A DNA stretch of 64,000 nucleotides, from the NCBI RefSeq assembly GCF_002127225.1, contig NZ_NFUR01000001.1:187592-251591 (forward strand). Reading direction: 5' to 3'. The stretch is from Sphingomonas sp. IBVSS2 (GTDB lineage: Bacteria; Pseudomonadota; Alphaproteobacteria; Sphingomonadales; Sphingomonadaceae). Under the pieces are notes generated by a model, which searched no databases, had not been told where the DNA came from, and saw only the letters and a program-made list of their open reading frames with translations. Both the position numbers and the translations under genes were made by a program. Shown here piece after piece: positions 35,626 through 47,207 of the stretch (position 1 is the first letter of the stretch; the number at the start of each line of letters is the position of its first letter).

Positions 35626-36264
35626 TCAGCTCCTTCCCATCCGCACCGCCGCGCCCGCCACGAACGGGCAGCCCGCCACCAGCAACAGGCTCACCGCGCC
35701 GAGCAGCTTGAGCGCGCCCGGCTGCCCGGCGGTGGCACCGAAGATCAGCAGCGGCACGGCGAAGGGCAGCATCACCAGCCCGGCCAGCGCGCTCGCCCCG
35801 CGCAGGCCCGCCACCAGCGCGGCGGTGGCGACGCCCAGCGCCGCCAGCCCCGGGGTGCCGATCAGCAGCGCGAGCAGCAGCGACGCCAGCGCGTCGCCTG
35901 GAAGCTGGAGCAGGCCCGAAGCGATCACCGTGGCGGCGAGCAGGGCGGGCGCGAAACCCAGCCAATGGCCCGCCACCTTGGCGGCGGCGACACCGGCATC
36001 GGGCAGCCCGCGCACCGCCAGCTGGTCGAGCATGCCGCTCTCCAGGTCCGGCGCCACCAGCCGCTCGACCGGCAGCAGCGCCGCGAGCAGCGCTGCCGCC
36101 CAGATGACCCCCGGCGCGATCCGCCCGAGCAGCTTCGCATCGGGGCCGACCGCGAAAGGGAAAAGGATCGCGACGAGCAGGAAGAAGACGACCGGCAGCG
36201 CCAGTCCGCCCATGCTCCAGGCCCGCCGCAGCTCGCGCAGGACGATCGCGGCATAGGCGTTCAC
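35626..36264 (-). CDS. ccmB: Haem exporter permease CcmB
   Basis: The membrane component of the CcmABCD ABC machine for cytochrome c maturation. The 212-residue protein has six predicted helices and the CcmB segments L-R-E-L-R-R-A-W and D-L-E-S-G-M-L-D-Q-L-A-V-R-G-L-P. Start GTG 36264 overlaps the ccmA stop by 4 bp. No ccmC, ccmD or ccmE lies downstream here, so the rest of the system must be elsewhere in the genome. Confidence 0.9.
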   Translation of the reverse strand: MNAYAAIVLRELRRAWSMGGLALPVVFFLLVAILFPFAVGPDAKLLGRIAPGVIWAAALLAALLPVERLVAPDLESGMLDQLAVRGLPDAGVAAAKVAGHWLGFAPALLAATVIASGLLQLPGDALASLLLALLIGTPGLAALGVATAALVAGLRGASALAGLVMLPFAVPLLIFGATAGQPGALKLLGAVSLLLVAGCPFVAGAAVRMGRS

Positions 36265-36827
36265 AGCGCCACCACCCGGGCCCGCGGAAGCGCAATGGGC
36301 AGATGCGTGGCCACCAGTACGATGCCTCCGGCGGCACGATGCCGTGCGATCAGCCCTTCGAGCAGAGCGACCGAGCCGGTGTCGAGGCCATTGGCGGGCT
36401 CGTCGAGCAACCAGACCGGCGCGCCGCTCGCCACCACCCGGGCGAGCGCGGCGCGACGGCGCTGGCCGGTGGAGAGGAAGCGGACCGGCACGGGCGCCAG
36501 CTCCGCCAGGCCGAGTGCGGCGAGCGCCTCGGGCACGGCCTCGCGCCCGCCGTCGATCCCGGCCCAGAAGCGCAGCGCAGCGCCGAGCGGCAATTCGGGG
36601 TCGAGCGCCGGCACCTCGGCCATCAGGGCGCGCGCGCCTTCGCATTCGACGCTGCCGGCCGCGGGCGCCAGCAGCCCGGCGGCGATGCGGATCAGGCTCG
36701 ACTTGCCGGCGCCGTTCGGTCCGGTGACCAGCGCCGCCTCGCCCGCCGCGAGCGCGAGGTCGAGCCCCTCGAACAACAGCCTGCCACCGCGCAGGCACGC
36801 GACGCCGCGAAGGGCGAGGGCGCTCAC
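36261..36827 (-). CDS. ccmA: Haem exporter ATP-binding protein CcmA
   Basis: The ATPase partner of CcmB, which powers release of haem-loaded CcmE. The short 188-residue protein has Walker A G-P-N-G-A-G-K-S, the signature L-S-T-G-Q-R-R-R (Thr in place of the usual Gly, as seen in CcmA proteins) and Walker [13 protein letters not shown]. Start GTG 36827 overlaps the stop of the upstream metallopeptidase gene. The frame is open further upstream, but that part belongs to the neighbour in another frame. Confidence 0.9.
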   Translation of the reverse strand: MSALALRGVACLRGGRLLFEGLDLALAAGEAALVTGPNGAGKSSLIRIAAGLLAPAAGSVECEGARALMAEVPALDPELPLGAALRFWAGIDGGREAVPEALAALGLAELAPVPVRFLSTGQRRRAALARVVASGAPVWLLDEPANGLDTGSVALLEGLIARHRAAGGIVLVATHLPIALPRARVVAL

Positions 36828-37216
36828 TCGGCCGAGTCTTCCAGCGCGTGCATGTCGTCGTCGGAAAGCCCGAAATGATGGCCGACTTCGTGCACCACGA
36901 CATGCGTGATCAGCGCCTCGAGCGTCACGCCGGTGTGCACCCATTCGTCGAGCAGCGCGCGACGATAGAGATGGATCTCGTCGGGCATCGTCACCCCGTC
37001 CCAGGCCGATTTCTCGCCCACCGGCCGGCCGCGATACAGGCCGGTCAGGTCGAACGGATCCTCGATGCCCATGGCGTCGAGCGTCTCGTCATCGGCGAAA
37101 TCCTCGACCACCAGCACGATGTCGGCGAGATGCGCCTGGAACGGTTCGGGAATGCGGGCGAGGGCGGCGCGGGCGAGGCGCTCGATCGCTGCTGCGTCTG
37201 GGGCTTGCCCGGTCAT
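36824..37216 (-). CDS. Small zincin-like metallopeptidase family protein
   Basis: A 130-residue protein of the acidic minimal-zincin family (DUF1025 type). The zinc motif [11 protein letters not shown] lies near residues 107-117, with an acidic N-terminal half containing V-E-D-F-A-D-D-E and L-G-I-type turns. No signal peptide. It is the first gene of the leftward group with ccmA and ccmB by 4-bp overlaps. Physiological substrate unknown. Confidence 0.8.
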   Translation of the reverse strand: MTGQAPDAAAIERLARAALARIPEPFQAHLADIVLVVEDFADDETLDAMGIEDPFDLTGLYRGRPVGEKSAWDGVTMPDEIHLYRRALLDEWVHTGVTLEALITHVVVHEVGHHFGLSDDDMHALEDSAE

Positions 37217-37261
37217 GCCGGGGGGAATAGGCCGGACAATGGAGCTACGGCAAGGGAGGCA

Positions 37262-37552
37262 ATGATGGTGGCGCGTCTGACGGATGGACTTCGCGAGGAA
37301 TCGCTCGCGGCGCTGCCCGACTGGCAATGGGATCCGGCGCGTGACGCGATCACCCGGCATTTCGCGTTCAAGGACTTCAACCAGGCCTTCGGCTTCATGG
37401 CCCGCGTGGCGCTGCTCGCCGAGAAGGCGGACCATCATCCCGAATGGTCGAACGTGTGGAACAAGGTCGACATCCTGTTGACCACGCACGACGCCGGCGG
37501 CCTCTCCATCCGCGACATCCAGATGGCGCAGGCGATCGACGCGCTGCTCTAG
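37262..37552 (+). CDS. phhB: 4a-hydroxytetrahydrobiopterin dehydratase (pterin-4a-carbinolamine dehydratase)
   Basis: Dehydrates 4a-hydroxytetrahydropterin, regenerating the pterin cofactor used by phenylalanine hydroxylase. The 96-residue length and the motif [14 protein letters not shown] fit the PCD/DCoH family. The start is one of two adjacent ATGs (37262 or 37265). It reads divergently from the metallopeptidase-ccmAB group across 45 bp. No phhA is visible in the window. Confidence 0.9.
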   Translation: MMVARLTDGLREESLAALPDWQWDPARDAITRHFAFKDFNQAFGFMARVALLAEKADHHPEWSNVWNKVDILLTTHDAGGLSIRDIQMAQAIDALL

Positions 37553-37583
37553 GATCGCCGGCCGGATGCGCCGGCACGCCCTG

Positions 37584-37600
37584 CTTGCAATGTAGGATTT
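37584..37600 (+). promoter_or_regulatory. Shared CTTGCRATGTAGGATYY motif, site 3 (orphan)
   Basis: CTTGCAATGTAGGATTT on the plus strand; sixteen bases are identical to the motif upstream of orphan tailspike 1. It lies in a 150-bp gap between convergent genes (37553-37702) with no gene reading rightward from it and no LexA-type box nearby. Confidence 0.35.
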
Positions 37601-37702
37601 CGCCTGCTTGGCTCGGCTGGCCGGGCCCCGTCCGGCCGCTCTTCGACCGCCGGGAGAAACGGGGTTGCGCGTGCACGACCTTCGTGACCTTTCCCGCCCG
37701 GC

Positions 37703-38191
37703 CTAGGATCCGCAGCGCAGCTTGCTGGCGCGCGCATGGTCCGCCGCCAGCCGGTCCGTGTCGGCGGCATAGGGCCTGGGCAGCTCGGCCTTGATCCGGG
37801 CCCAGACGGCGGCGCCGCCGGGCGTGCAGATCACCCGCACGAAATCCAGGCCCTGGCCCTGCTCGTAATGCGCGCGGGGCATCAGCCCTTCCTGGACGCG
37901 CTGCCAGACCTGATAGGTCGCCCAGCCATGCTCGCGCATGAGATAGTCGAAGCGCAGCTGGTCGGCGGGATCGAGCGGCCGGCTGCCGTCCATCCCCGCC
38001 CGGAACATCTCGGCGATGTCGCGCGAACCGTAGATCGAGGCGCGGAAGGACGCCCATTGCGCCTGGGTGTCGTTCGCCTCGCTGCGCGCCGCCACGCGGT
38101 TGCTCTCGTAGAGCTGGATCCCGACGAAGACGAGCGAGAGCACCACCGCGAGCGCACTCACGATCTGCCCGACGAACGCCCAATATTCCAT
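37703..38191 (-). CDS. Hypothetical membrane-anchored protein
   Basis: A 162-residue protein with one N-terminal transmembrane helix (about 5-26) and a soluble Arg-rich helical domain containing N-D-T-Q-A-Q-W-A-S-F-R and L-R-F-D-Y-L-M-R-E-H. I recognise no named family, though similar one-helix proteins are common in sphingomonads. It follows the SDR gene by 50 bp on the same strand. ATG 38191 is the first start that gives a membrane helix. Confidence 0.6.
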   Translation of the reverse strand: MEYWAFVGQIVSALAVVLSLVFVGIQLYESNRVAARSEANDTQAQWASFRASIYGSRDIAEMFRAGMDGSRPLDPADQLRFDYLMREHGWATYQVWQRVQEGLMPRAHYEQGQGLDFVRVICTPGGAAVWARIKAELPRPYAADTDRLAADHARASKLRCGS

Positions 38192-38241
38192 CCGGTCGCG
38201 ATGGAAGATCGGGCGCCGGGAGGCCGCGCCCTCCCGCCCGC

Positions 38242-39021
38242 TCACTTGAACGCCCGCCGCTGGAGCTTGCGCAGGGTGCCGGGCATCCAGCGCGCCATGA
38301 ACCAGAGGCGGTGCGCGGTCTTGCCGACGCGCGTGTGCACTGCCTTGCGCGCATCCAGCATGTGGCGGACGGTCTTCACCACTTCGTCGACCGGGGTGAT
38401 CTCCAGCCCGGCGGCGCGCACCGATTCGCGCACGTTGCGGTTGGAATCCTGGGTCACGTGGTTGAGCAGCGGCGTCTCGATGAAGCTCGGCATCAGCGAG
38501 CCGACATAGATGCCCTCCTGCCCCCATTCGGCATTGAGCGCCTCGGCGAAGCCGCGCATCGCGAACTTGCCGGCGCTGTAGATCGACATGCCCGCATTGC
38601 CCGAGATGCCGGCCGCCGAGCTGGTGACGATCATCGCCGACCCCGGCGTCGCCTTGAGCAGGCCGTGCGCGGCGCGCGCGCCATGGACGACGCCGTTGAT
38701 GTTGATCGAAAGGCCGCGGTCGATGTCCGCGTCGGACATGGTCTCGAGCTGGCCGCCCACCGCGATCCCGGCATTGTTGAACAGGAAGTCGAGCCGGCCG
38801 CCGCTCTTGCCCGCGAAATCGGCGAGCGCGGCCTGCCATGCATCGCGGTCGCGCACGTCCATCGCATAGGTTTCGGCACCCGGGATCGCGGCCCTCGCCG
38901 CTTCCAGCCCCGCCGCGTTGACATCGGCCAGACCGACCAGCCAGCCGTCCGCCGCCAGACTCTTCGCGACGGCGAAACCGATGCCCGATGCGCCGCCCGT
39001 GATGAATGCCGCCTTGGCCAT
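38242..39021 (-). CDS. SDR family NAD(P)-dependent oxidoreductase
   Basis: A 259-residue classical short-chain dehydrogenase. The cofactor motif T-G-G-A-S-G-I-G is at the N-terminus, N-N-A-G in the middle, and the catalytic Y-x-x-x-K as S-I-Y-S-A-G-K-F-A-M. The C-terminal 40 residues (M-L-D-A-R-K-A-V-H-T-R to the end) resemble those of membrane-associated SDRs acting on lipids or retinoids, but the substrate is not readable. Divergent from the ABC transporter genes across 54 bp. Confidence 0.85.
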   Translation of the reverse strand: MAKAAFITGGASGIGFAVAKSLAADGWLVGLADVNAAGLEAARAAIPGAETYAMDVRDRDAWQAALADFAGKSGGRLDFLFNNAGIAVGGQLETMSDADIDRGLSININGVVHGARAAHGLLKATPGSAMIVTSSAAGISGNAGMSIYSAGKFAMRGFAEALNAEWGQEGIYVGSLMPSFIETPLLNHVTQDSNRNVRESVRAAGLEITPVDEVVKTVRHMLDARKAVHTRVGKTAHRLWFMARWMPGTLRKLQRRAFK

Positions 39022-39075
39022 TGCCTCGCCTCTCCTCTTTGACCTTTGCCATTTCATCCCGCACAAAGCGCCGCG

Positions 39076-39843
39076 ATGCCAGAGCAAAGCCGCTCCGTTA
39101 CCTTCAAAAATGTCAGCAAGGTCTGGCCGGGGGGCGTGAGAGCCGTGGACGGCGTGTCGCTGGAAGTGGCCGCAGGCAGCTTCGTGGCGCTGGTCGGCGC
39201 TTCGGGATCGGGCAAGTCGACGCTGCTCAAGATGGTCAACCGGCTTATCGTGCCAAGCGAAGGGGCGGTGCTGGTGGGCGACGCGCCGGTGGATGCCGGT
39301 CCCGCGCCGGCGCTGCGGCGGCGGATCGGCTATGTGTTCCAGAATGTCGGCCTGTTCCCGCACATGCGCGTGGGCGAGAATATCGCGATCGGGCTGCGGC
39401 TGGCGGGCGAGAAGGACGTGGCCGCGCGGGTCGCCACGCTGCTGGAGCTGGTCGAACTGCCGCCCGAGATGGCCGGGCGCATGCCGGATGCGCTTTCGGG
39501 CGGGCAGCGCCAGCGCGTGGGCGTGGCGCGGGCGCTGGCGACGGGCCCGGGCATCCTGCTGATGGACGAGCCCTTCGGCGCGCTCGATCCCGTCACGCGC
39601 GACGGGCTGGGCGGCGCGATCCGCGCGCTGCACGACCGGATGGGGCTCACCACCATCCTCGTCACCCACGACATGGCGGAGGCGCTGCTGCTCGCCGATC
39701 GCGTGCTGGTGATGGAGAAGGGCCGGATCGTCGCCGATGCCACGCCGCGCGAACTGCTCGCCGGCAAAGGCGGCCCGGTGGCGGATGCGCTGGTCGCCGT
39801 GCCGCGCGAACAGGCCCACCGGCTGGCGGAGCTGGAGAAATGA
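39076..39843 (+). CDS. ABC transporter ATPase, osmoprotectant/quaternary-amine type
   Basis: A 255-residue ATPase of the OpuC/ProV-like group. Walker A is G-A-S-G-S-G-K-S-T, the signature is L-S-G-G-Q-R-Q-R and Walker B is I-L-L-M-D-E-P-F-G-A-L-D. No CBS domains follow. ATG 39076 was preferred over the upstream TTG at 39046 because homology begins just after it. Its stop overlaps the start of the permease-binding-protein gene by 4 bp. Confidence 0.85.
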   Translation: MPEQSRSVTFKNVSKVWPGGVRAVDGVSLEVAAGSFVALVGASGSGKSTLLKMVNRLIVPSEGAVLVGDAPVDAGPAPALRRRIGYVFQNVGLFPHMRVGENIAIGLRLAGEKDVAARVATLLELVELPPEMAGRMPDALSGGQRQRVGVARALATGPGILLMDEPFGALDPVTRDGLGGAIRALHDRMGLTTILVTHDMAEALLLADRVLVMEKGRIVADATPRELLAGKGGPVADALVAVPREQAHRLAELEK

Positions 39844-41360
39844 ACGCGCTGGCTCGCGTGCCCGACCTGCTCGCGCAGCATCTGCTGCTGGCGCTGGCCG
39901 CGCTGCTGCTCGGGCTGGCGATCGCGCTGCCGCTGGCGGTGTTCTCGGCGCGCAACCGGCTGGTCGGGCGCATCGCATTGGGCTTCGCCAGCCTCGTCCA
40001 GACCATTCCGAGCCTCGCCCTGCTCGCGCTCTTCTATCCGATCCTGCTCTCGCTTTCGGCGCTGGTCGGCGGCGGCATTCCCGCGCTGGGCTTCCTGCCC
40101 TCGTTGCTTGCGCTGTCGCTGTACGCGCTGCTGCCGATCCTGCGGAACGGCGTGACCGGGCTGGCGAACATCGATCCCGCGGTGATCGAGGCGGCCGACG
40201 GCGTGGGAATGACGGCGGCGCAGAAGCTCCGGCTGGTCGAGGCGCCGCTGATATTGCCGGTGCTGATGGCCGGTATCCGCACCGCCGCGGTGTGGACGAT
40301 CGGTGCCGCGACGCTGTCGACCACGGTGGGCCAACCGAGCCTGGGCGACCTGATCTTCGCCGGCCTGCAGACGCAGAACTGGTCGCTGGTGCTGACCGGC
40401 TGCATCGCCGCCGCGGCGCTCGCGCTGGCGGTGGACGGGCTGCTGGGGCTGGCCGAGCATGGCATCGCGAAGCGGAAGCGGGGGCTGACCTGGGGCAGCC
40501 TCGGCACGTTGCTGGTCGTCGTCGCGCTGGCGCTCGTCCCCGCGCTGCCGGCGGCACGCGGCACCATCACCATCGGCGCCAAGGGCTTTTCCGAGCAATA
40601 TATCCTCGCCCGGCTGATCGGGCACCGGCTGGAAGCGGCGGGATACAAGGTCCGCTATCGCGAGGGGCTCGGTTCCGCGGTCGCGTTCAGCGCGCTCGCG
40701 AGCGGCGATGTCGACGTCTATGTCGATTATTCGGGCACGATCTGGACCAACCAGATGCGGCGCAGCGACGTGCCGCCGCGCGATGCCATCGTGCGCGGCG
40801 TCGCGGACTGGGCGCGCGCGCGGCACAAGGTGACGCTGCTGGGCTCGCTGGGGTTCGAGAACGCCTATGCCTTCGCGATGCGGGGCGACGACGCCAGGCA
40901 CCGCGGCATCGCCAGCATCGCCGACCTGGCGCCGGTCGCGGGCAGCCTCAACCTCGCCACCGATGTCGAGTTCCTCGAACGCCCCGAATGGGCGGCGGTG
41001 CGGAAGGCATATGGCCTGAGCTTCAAGTCCGCCCATCCCTATCAGCCGACCTTCATGTATCGCGCGCTCGCCTCCGGCACCGCGGACGTGATCCCCGCTT
41101 TCTCCTCCGACGGCAGGATCGCGGCGGACCGGCTCGTCGTGCTGGCCGATCCCAAGGGCGCGATCCCCGGCTATGACGCGATCCTGCTGCTCGCCCCCGG
41201 CCGTGCCGACGACTTGCGCTTCCAGGCGGCACTCAAGCCGCTCGTCGGCGCGATCCCGGTCGAGCGGATGCGCCAGGCCAACTACATGGTCGATCGCGAC
41301 ACCGACAAGGCAAGCCCCGACGAAGCGGCGAGATGGCTCGAGCGTGGACTCGCCCGATGA
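39840..41360 (+). CDS. ABC transporter permease fused to its substrate-binding domain
   Basis: A 506-residue fusion. Residues 1 to about 210 form a six-helix OpuC-type permease with the E-A-A-D-G-V-G-M-T loop that contacts the ATPase. After a further helix (about 222-240), residues from about 240 to the end form a periplasmic OpuAC-type binding domain beginning T-I-T-I-G-A-K-G-F-S-E-Q-Y and containing V-D-V-Y-V-D-Y-S-G-T. Such fusions are known for glycine betaine/choline and ergothioneine importers. The exact ligand is not decided by sequence. Confidence 0.85.
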   Translation: MNALARVPDLLAQHLLLALAALLLGLAIALPLAVFSARNRLVGRIALGFASLVQTIPSLALLALFYPILLSLSALVGGGIPALGFLPSLLALSLYALLPILRNGVTGLANIDPAVIEAADGVGMTAAQKLRLVEAPLILPVLMAGIRTAAVWTIGAATLSTTVGQPSLGDLIFAGLQTQNWSLVLTGCIAAAALALAVDGLLGLAEHGIAKRKRGLTWGSLGTLLVVVALALVPALPAARGTITIGAKGFSEQYILARLIGHRLEAAGYKVRYREGLGSAVAFSALASGDVDVYVDYSGTIWTNQMRRSDVPPRDAIVRGVADWARARHKVTLLGSLGFENAYAFAMRGDDARHRGIASIADLAPVAGSLNLATDVEFLERPEWAAVRKAYGLSFKSAHPYQPTFMYRALASGTADVIPAFSSDGRIAADRLVVLADPKGAIPGYDAILLLAPGRADDLRFQAALKPLVGAIPVERMRQANYMVDRDTDKASPDEAARWLERGLAR

Positions 41361-41403
41361 ACTTCTGTTATCGCTACCAGAATATAAGAACGAGGAGAGA
41401 GAA

Positions 41404-43859
<2,456 letters not shown>

Positions 43860-43863
<4 letters not shown>

Positions 43864-44918
43864 AGACCGTGGCGGGCGATCCGATCGAGACCGTCGCGAT
43901 CGCCCGCGGCCCCTATCGCGCCGAGCTGATCACGCTCGGCGCGGCGCTCCGCCGGCTCGAAGTGCCGGATCGGCACGGCACGCCGGCGAATGTGGTGCTC
44001 GGCTTCGCGGACCTCGAAGACTATCGCGGGCCGCCGCGCTTCCACGGCGCCGTGACCGGCCGCTATGCCAACCGGATCGCCGGGGCGCGTTTCACGCTCG
44101 ACGGGGCCGAGCATCGCATCGCGGCGAATGACGGCGCGAACAGCCTCCATGCGGGGCCGCTAGGGCTCGACCAGCAATTCTGGGAAGTGGTGGCGCGATC
44201 GGAGGCCTCGGCCAGCTTCCGCCATGTCAGCCCCGCCGGGCATAACGGCTTCCCCGGCAGGCTGACGGTCGAGGCGCATTATGCGATCGAAGCGGACGGG
44301 CTGGGGCTCCGCCTCACCGCGTTCACCGATGCGCCGACGGTGGTGAACCTCACGCATCATGCCTATTTCAACCTCGCCGGCGAGGCGAGCGGGGCGAGCG
44401 GGGCGACGATCCTCGACCATCTGCTGCGCATTCCCGCAAGCCGGACCACGCCAATCGACGCCGGGCTGATCCCGACCGGCATGCTGGCCGATGTGGCCGG
44501 CACGCCCTTCGATTTCCGCATGCCCAGGCGGATCGGCACCGGGATCGATGCGGACGACGAACAGCTCCGGCATGGCCAGGGCTATGACCATAATTTCGTG
44601 ATCGACGCCGCGAGCGGAGCGCTCCGCCGCGTGGCGACTCTGTTCGATCCGGGCTCCGGCCGCGTACTCGATCTCCATTCGGGCGAGCCGGGGCTGCAAT
44701 TCTATTCGGGCAACCACCTGGCCGGCGGCGCGCCCGGGACGAGCGGGCAAGCCTATGCGGCACGCGCCGGGCTGTGCCTGGAGCCGCAGAAGTTTCCGGA
44801 CAGCCCGAACCGGCCGGATTTCCCTTCGGCCCGGCTCGATCCGGGCGCATTGTACCGCCACGATATCGCCTTCCGGTTTCGCACGGCGAACACGCGGGAC
44901 GAGGCTTTCGGCGCCTGA
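43860..44918 (+). CDS. galM: Aldose 1-epimerase
   Basis: Interconverts alpha and beta anomers of aldoses. A 352-residue protein with the N-G-F-P-G-R-L and V-N-L-T-H-H-A-Y-F-N-L-A-G motifs, which carry the catalytic His, and a Glu in L-C-L-E-P-Q-K-F-P-D-S-P-N near the C-terminus. Start GTG 43860 overlaps the GH3 stop by 4 bp. No signal peptide is seen, so it should be cytoplasmic, unlike the secreted glucosidase it is coupled to. Confidence 0.9.
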
Positions 44919-44940
44919 CTTCCTGCTGGAAAGGGGCGCA

Positions 44941-45369
44941 CTACTGCCCTTTGCGCTCGGCCTGGAAGATCTTGTTGACGATCCGCCACGCGCCATCGGC
45001 CTTCACAAGCGAGAGATAGTCGACGAAGCGCACGCTCGGATAATCGAGCACCACCTTGGCCATGCCGGCATTGCCGGTGACGTCCAGGCTCTCGATCCAG
45101 CGCCTGCGCTGCGCCTCGTCCGCGGCCGGCTTCCCGGTCGCCGCGGCCGCGATGAAATCGGCAAGCGTCCGCTCGGCGAAGCCGCCGTCGCGGTTCCAGT
45201 AGAGCATCGCCTTGGGGTGGAAGGCCGCGGCGAATTCGGCCGCGCTGCCGGTAGCATGGCCGGCGAGATAATGATCCACCGCGGCGCGCGCGCCGGCTTC
45301 GTCCTTCTCCTGGGCTTGGGCGGGCAGAGCGGCAAATGTCAGGGCGGCGGCGAGGATCAGGCAGCGCAT
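44941..45369 (-). CDS. Secreted NTF2/SnoaL-like protein
   Basis: A 142-residue protein with a signal peptide (about 1-19, ending A-Q-A-Q) and a single cone-shaped NTF2-like domain of the lumazine-binding/DUF4440 kind: V-D-H-Y-L-A-G-H-A-T-G at the start and a final strand W-R-I-V-N-K-I-F. No catalytic residues can be assigned. It is convergent with galM and stands alone on its strand. Confidence 0.7.
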   Translation of the reverse strand: MRCLILAAALTFAALPAQAQEKDEAGARAAVDHYLAGHATGSAAEFAAAFHPKAMLYWNRDGGFAERTLADFIAAAATGKPAADEAQRRRWIESLDVTGNAGMAKVVLDYPSVRFVDYLSLVKADGAWRIVNKIFQAERKGQ

Positions 45370-45508
45370 GGAGACCTCCGGTTGCAAGGAGGCCTCCAGC
45401 CTGGGGCATTTCGCGGCGGCCCGGCACGCGGGCCGGGCCGAACGACCGACGGATGGGATGAACGACATCCCGGCCTGCTCCCCTCCCGACGGGAAGGGGA
45501 TCGGAAGG

Positions 45509-47080
45509 TTATAGCGTCGGCTTGCCGTCGACGCGGCGCGGCAGCCCCGCATCGCCGTCGCGCAGTTCGACGGGAAGCAGCGCCGCCGGCAGATCCTGAT
45601 AGGCGACCGGGCGCAGGAAGCGATCGATCGCCAGCGTGCCGACCGAAGTGCTGCGGCCGTCCGCCGTCGACGGGAACGGGCCGCCATGGACCTGCGCATC
45701 GGTGACTTCCACGCCGGTGGGCCAGCCATTGGCGAGGATGCGGCCGGCCAGCCGCTCGAGGATCGGCAGCAGCCGGGCCGCGGTCTCGGTATCGGCGTCG
45801 TCGAGGTGCAGCGTCGCGGTGAGCTGGCCTTCGAGCAGCGAGACCACCGCCAGCAGCTCGTCCAGGCTGGCGCAGCGCACGAGCAGCGAGGCGGCGCCGA
45901 ACACTTCCTCGGCATGGCTGGGATCGGCGATGAAGTCCGCGCCGGTCATCGTGAACAGCGCGGCGCGGCCGCAGCTGGCCGAGCCTTCCTGGCCCTGGGC
46001 GACCCGAGTCAGCCCCGGTGCCGAGGTCCAGCGGGCGACGCCGTTCTCATAGGCCTTTAGGATGCCGGGGGTCAGCATGGTCTGCGCCGCCACGCCGGAT
46101 ACGGCTTCGGTCGCCGCCGCCACGAAGCGGTCGAGCGCCGGGCTCTCGAGTGCGAGGACGAGGCCGGGATTGGTGCAGAACTGGCCGGCACCCATGGTCA
46201 GGCTGGCGATATACGCCTTGCCCAGCGCCTCGGCCCGCGCTTCCAGGGCATGCGGCAACAGGAACACCGGGTTGATGCTGCTCATCTCGGCATAGACCGG
46301 GATCGGCACCGGGCGGCTCGCGGCGAGCTTCATCAGGGCCGTGCCGCCGCCACGCGAGCCGGTAAAGCCGACCGCCTTCACGCGCGGATCGGAGACCAGC
46401 GCCGAGCCGACTTCGTTGCCGGCGCCGTTGATCAGCGAGAACACGCCCGCGGGCATGCCGGTCTTCTCCACGGCCCGGGCAATCGCGCCGGCAACCAGCT
46501 CCGACGTGCCGGGGTGCGCGGAATGCCCCTTCACGATCACCGGGCAGCCCGCGGCAAGCGCCGAAGCGGTGTCACCGCCGGCGACCGAAAAGGCGAGCGG
46601 GAAGTTGGAGGCCCCGAAGACGACGACCGGACCGAGCGGGATCATGCGCAGGCGCAGGTCCGGCTTGGGGGCGGGCTGGCGATCGGGGATCGCGTGATCG
46701 ATGCGCGCGCGCAGATATTCGCCAAGGCGCAGTTCCCGGGCGAACAGGCGCAGCTGGCCCGAGGTGCGGCCGCGCTCGCCGGTGAGGCGCGCGTGCGGCA
46801 AGCCGCTTTCCTGCATCGCGCGCTCGGTGAGCGTCTCGCCCAACGCGTCGATCTCGTCGGCGATCGCCTCGAGGAACGCGGCACGCTTTTCGCGCGGCAG
46901 GTTGGCATAGGCGGGAAAGGCGGCTTCGGCGGCGGCGGCGGCGGCCTCGACATCGTCTCGCGTCGCCATGCTGAAGCTCGGCTCCAGCGGCGCGCCGGTC
47001 GAAGCGGCGACCGCCTGGAAACCCGGCCCGTCGCGCCGCACCCGCTTCGATGCAATGAACAATTCGCCGGTCAGCGCCAT
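45509..47080 (-). CDS. NADP-dependent aldehyde dehydrogenase, KGSA dehydrogenase type
   Basis: A 523-residue aldehyde dehydrogenase of the class that oxidises alpha-ketoglutaric semialdehyde (2,5-dioxovalerate) in non-phosphorylating pentose or uronate pathways. V-V-F-G-A-S-N-F-P-L-A-F-S precedes the Rossmann core, F-T-G-S-R-G-G-G is the Gly loop and the nucleophile lies in G-A-G-Q-F-C-T-N-P-G (Cys302). The N-terminus M-A-L-T-G-E-L-F-I fits the family. A FadR-type regulator lies upstream on the same strand, and an operator-like palindrome sits 27 bp upstream of the start codon. Confidence 0.85.
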   Translation of the reverse strand: MALTGELFIASKRVRRDGPGFQAVAASTGAPLEPSFSMATRDDVEAAAAAAEAAFPAYANLPREKRAAFLEAIADEIDALGETLTERAMQESGLPHARLTGERGRTSGQLRLFARELRLGEYLRARIDHAIPDRQPAPKPDLRLRMIPLGPVVVFGASNFPLAFSVAGGDTASALAAGCPVIVKGHSAHPGTSELVAGAIARAVEKTGMPAGVFSLINGAGNEVGSALVSDPRVKAVGFTGSRGGGTALMKLAASRPVPIPVYAEMSSINPVFLLPHALEARAEALGKAYIASLTMGAGQFCTNPGLVLALESPALDRFVAAATEAVSGVAAQTMLTPGILKAYENGVARWTSAPGLTRVAQGQEGSASCGRAALFTMTGADFIADPSHAEEVFGAASLLVRCASLDELLAVVSLLEGQLTATLHLDDADTETAARLLPILERLAGRILANGWPTGVEVTDAQVHGGPFPSTADGRSTSVGTLAIDRFLRPVAYQDLPAALLPVELRDGDAGLPRRVDGKPTL

Positions 47081-47106
47081 GCCTGCTCTCCTGTCTTTCC
47101 GATGTA

Positions 47107-47120
47107 CGTTAGCGGTAACA
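47107..47120. promoter_or_regulatory. Operator-like palindrome upstream of the aldehyde dehydrogenase
   Basis: CGTTAGCGGTAACA, a near palindrome of the T-G-T-T-A-x-C-G-x-T-A-A-C-A kind often bound by LacI- or GntR-family regulators of sugar catabolism. It lies 27 bp before the start codon of the aldehyde dehydrogenase. The adjacent FadR-type protein is one candidate ligand-responsive regulator. Confidence 0.35.
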
Positions 47121-47207
47121 TTGCCCGTGCGGGACTTAGGCAGCCCCATGACGAAATGCAATCGGGCGCACCTGCGAAGTTGCGGGGCAGAACGATCGGC
47201 ACGGCAC

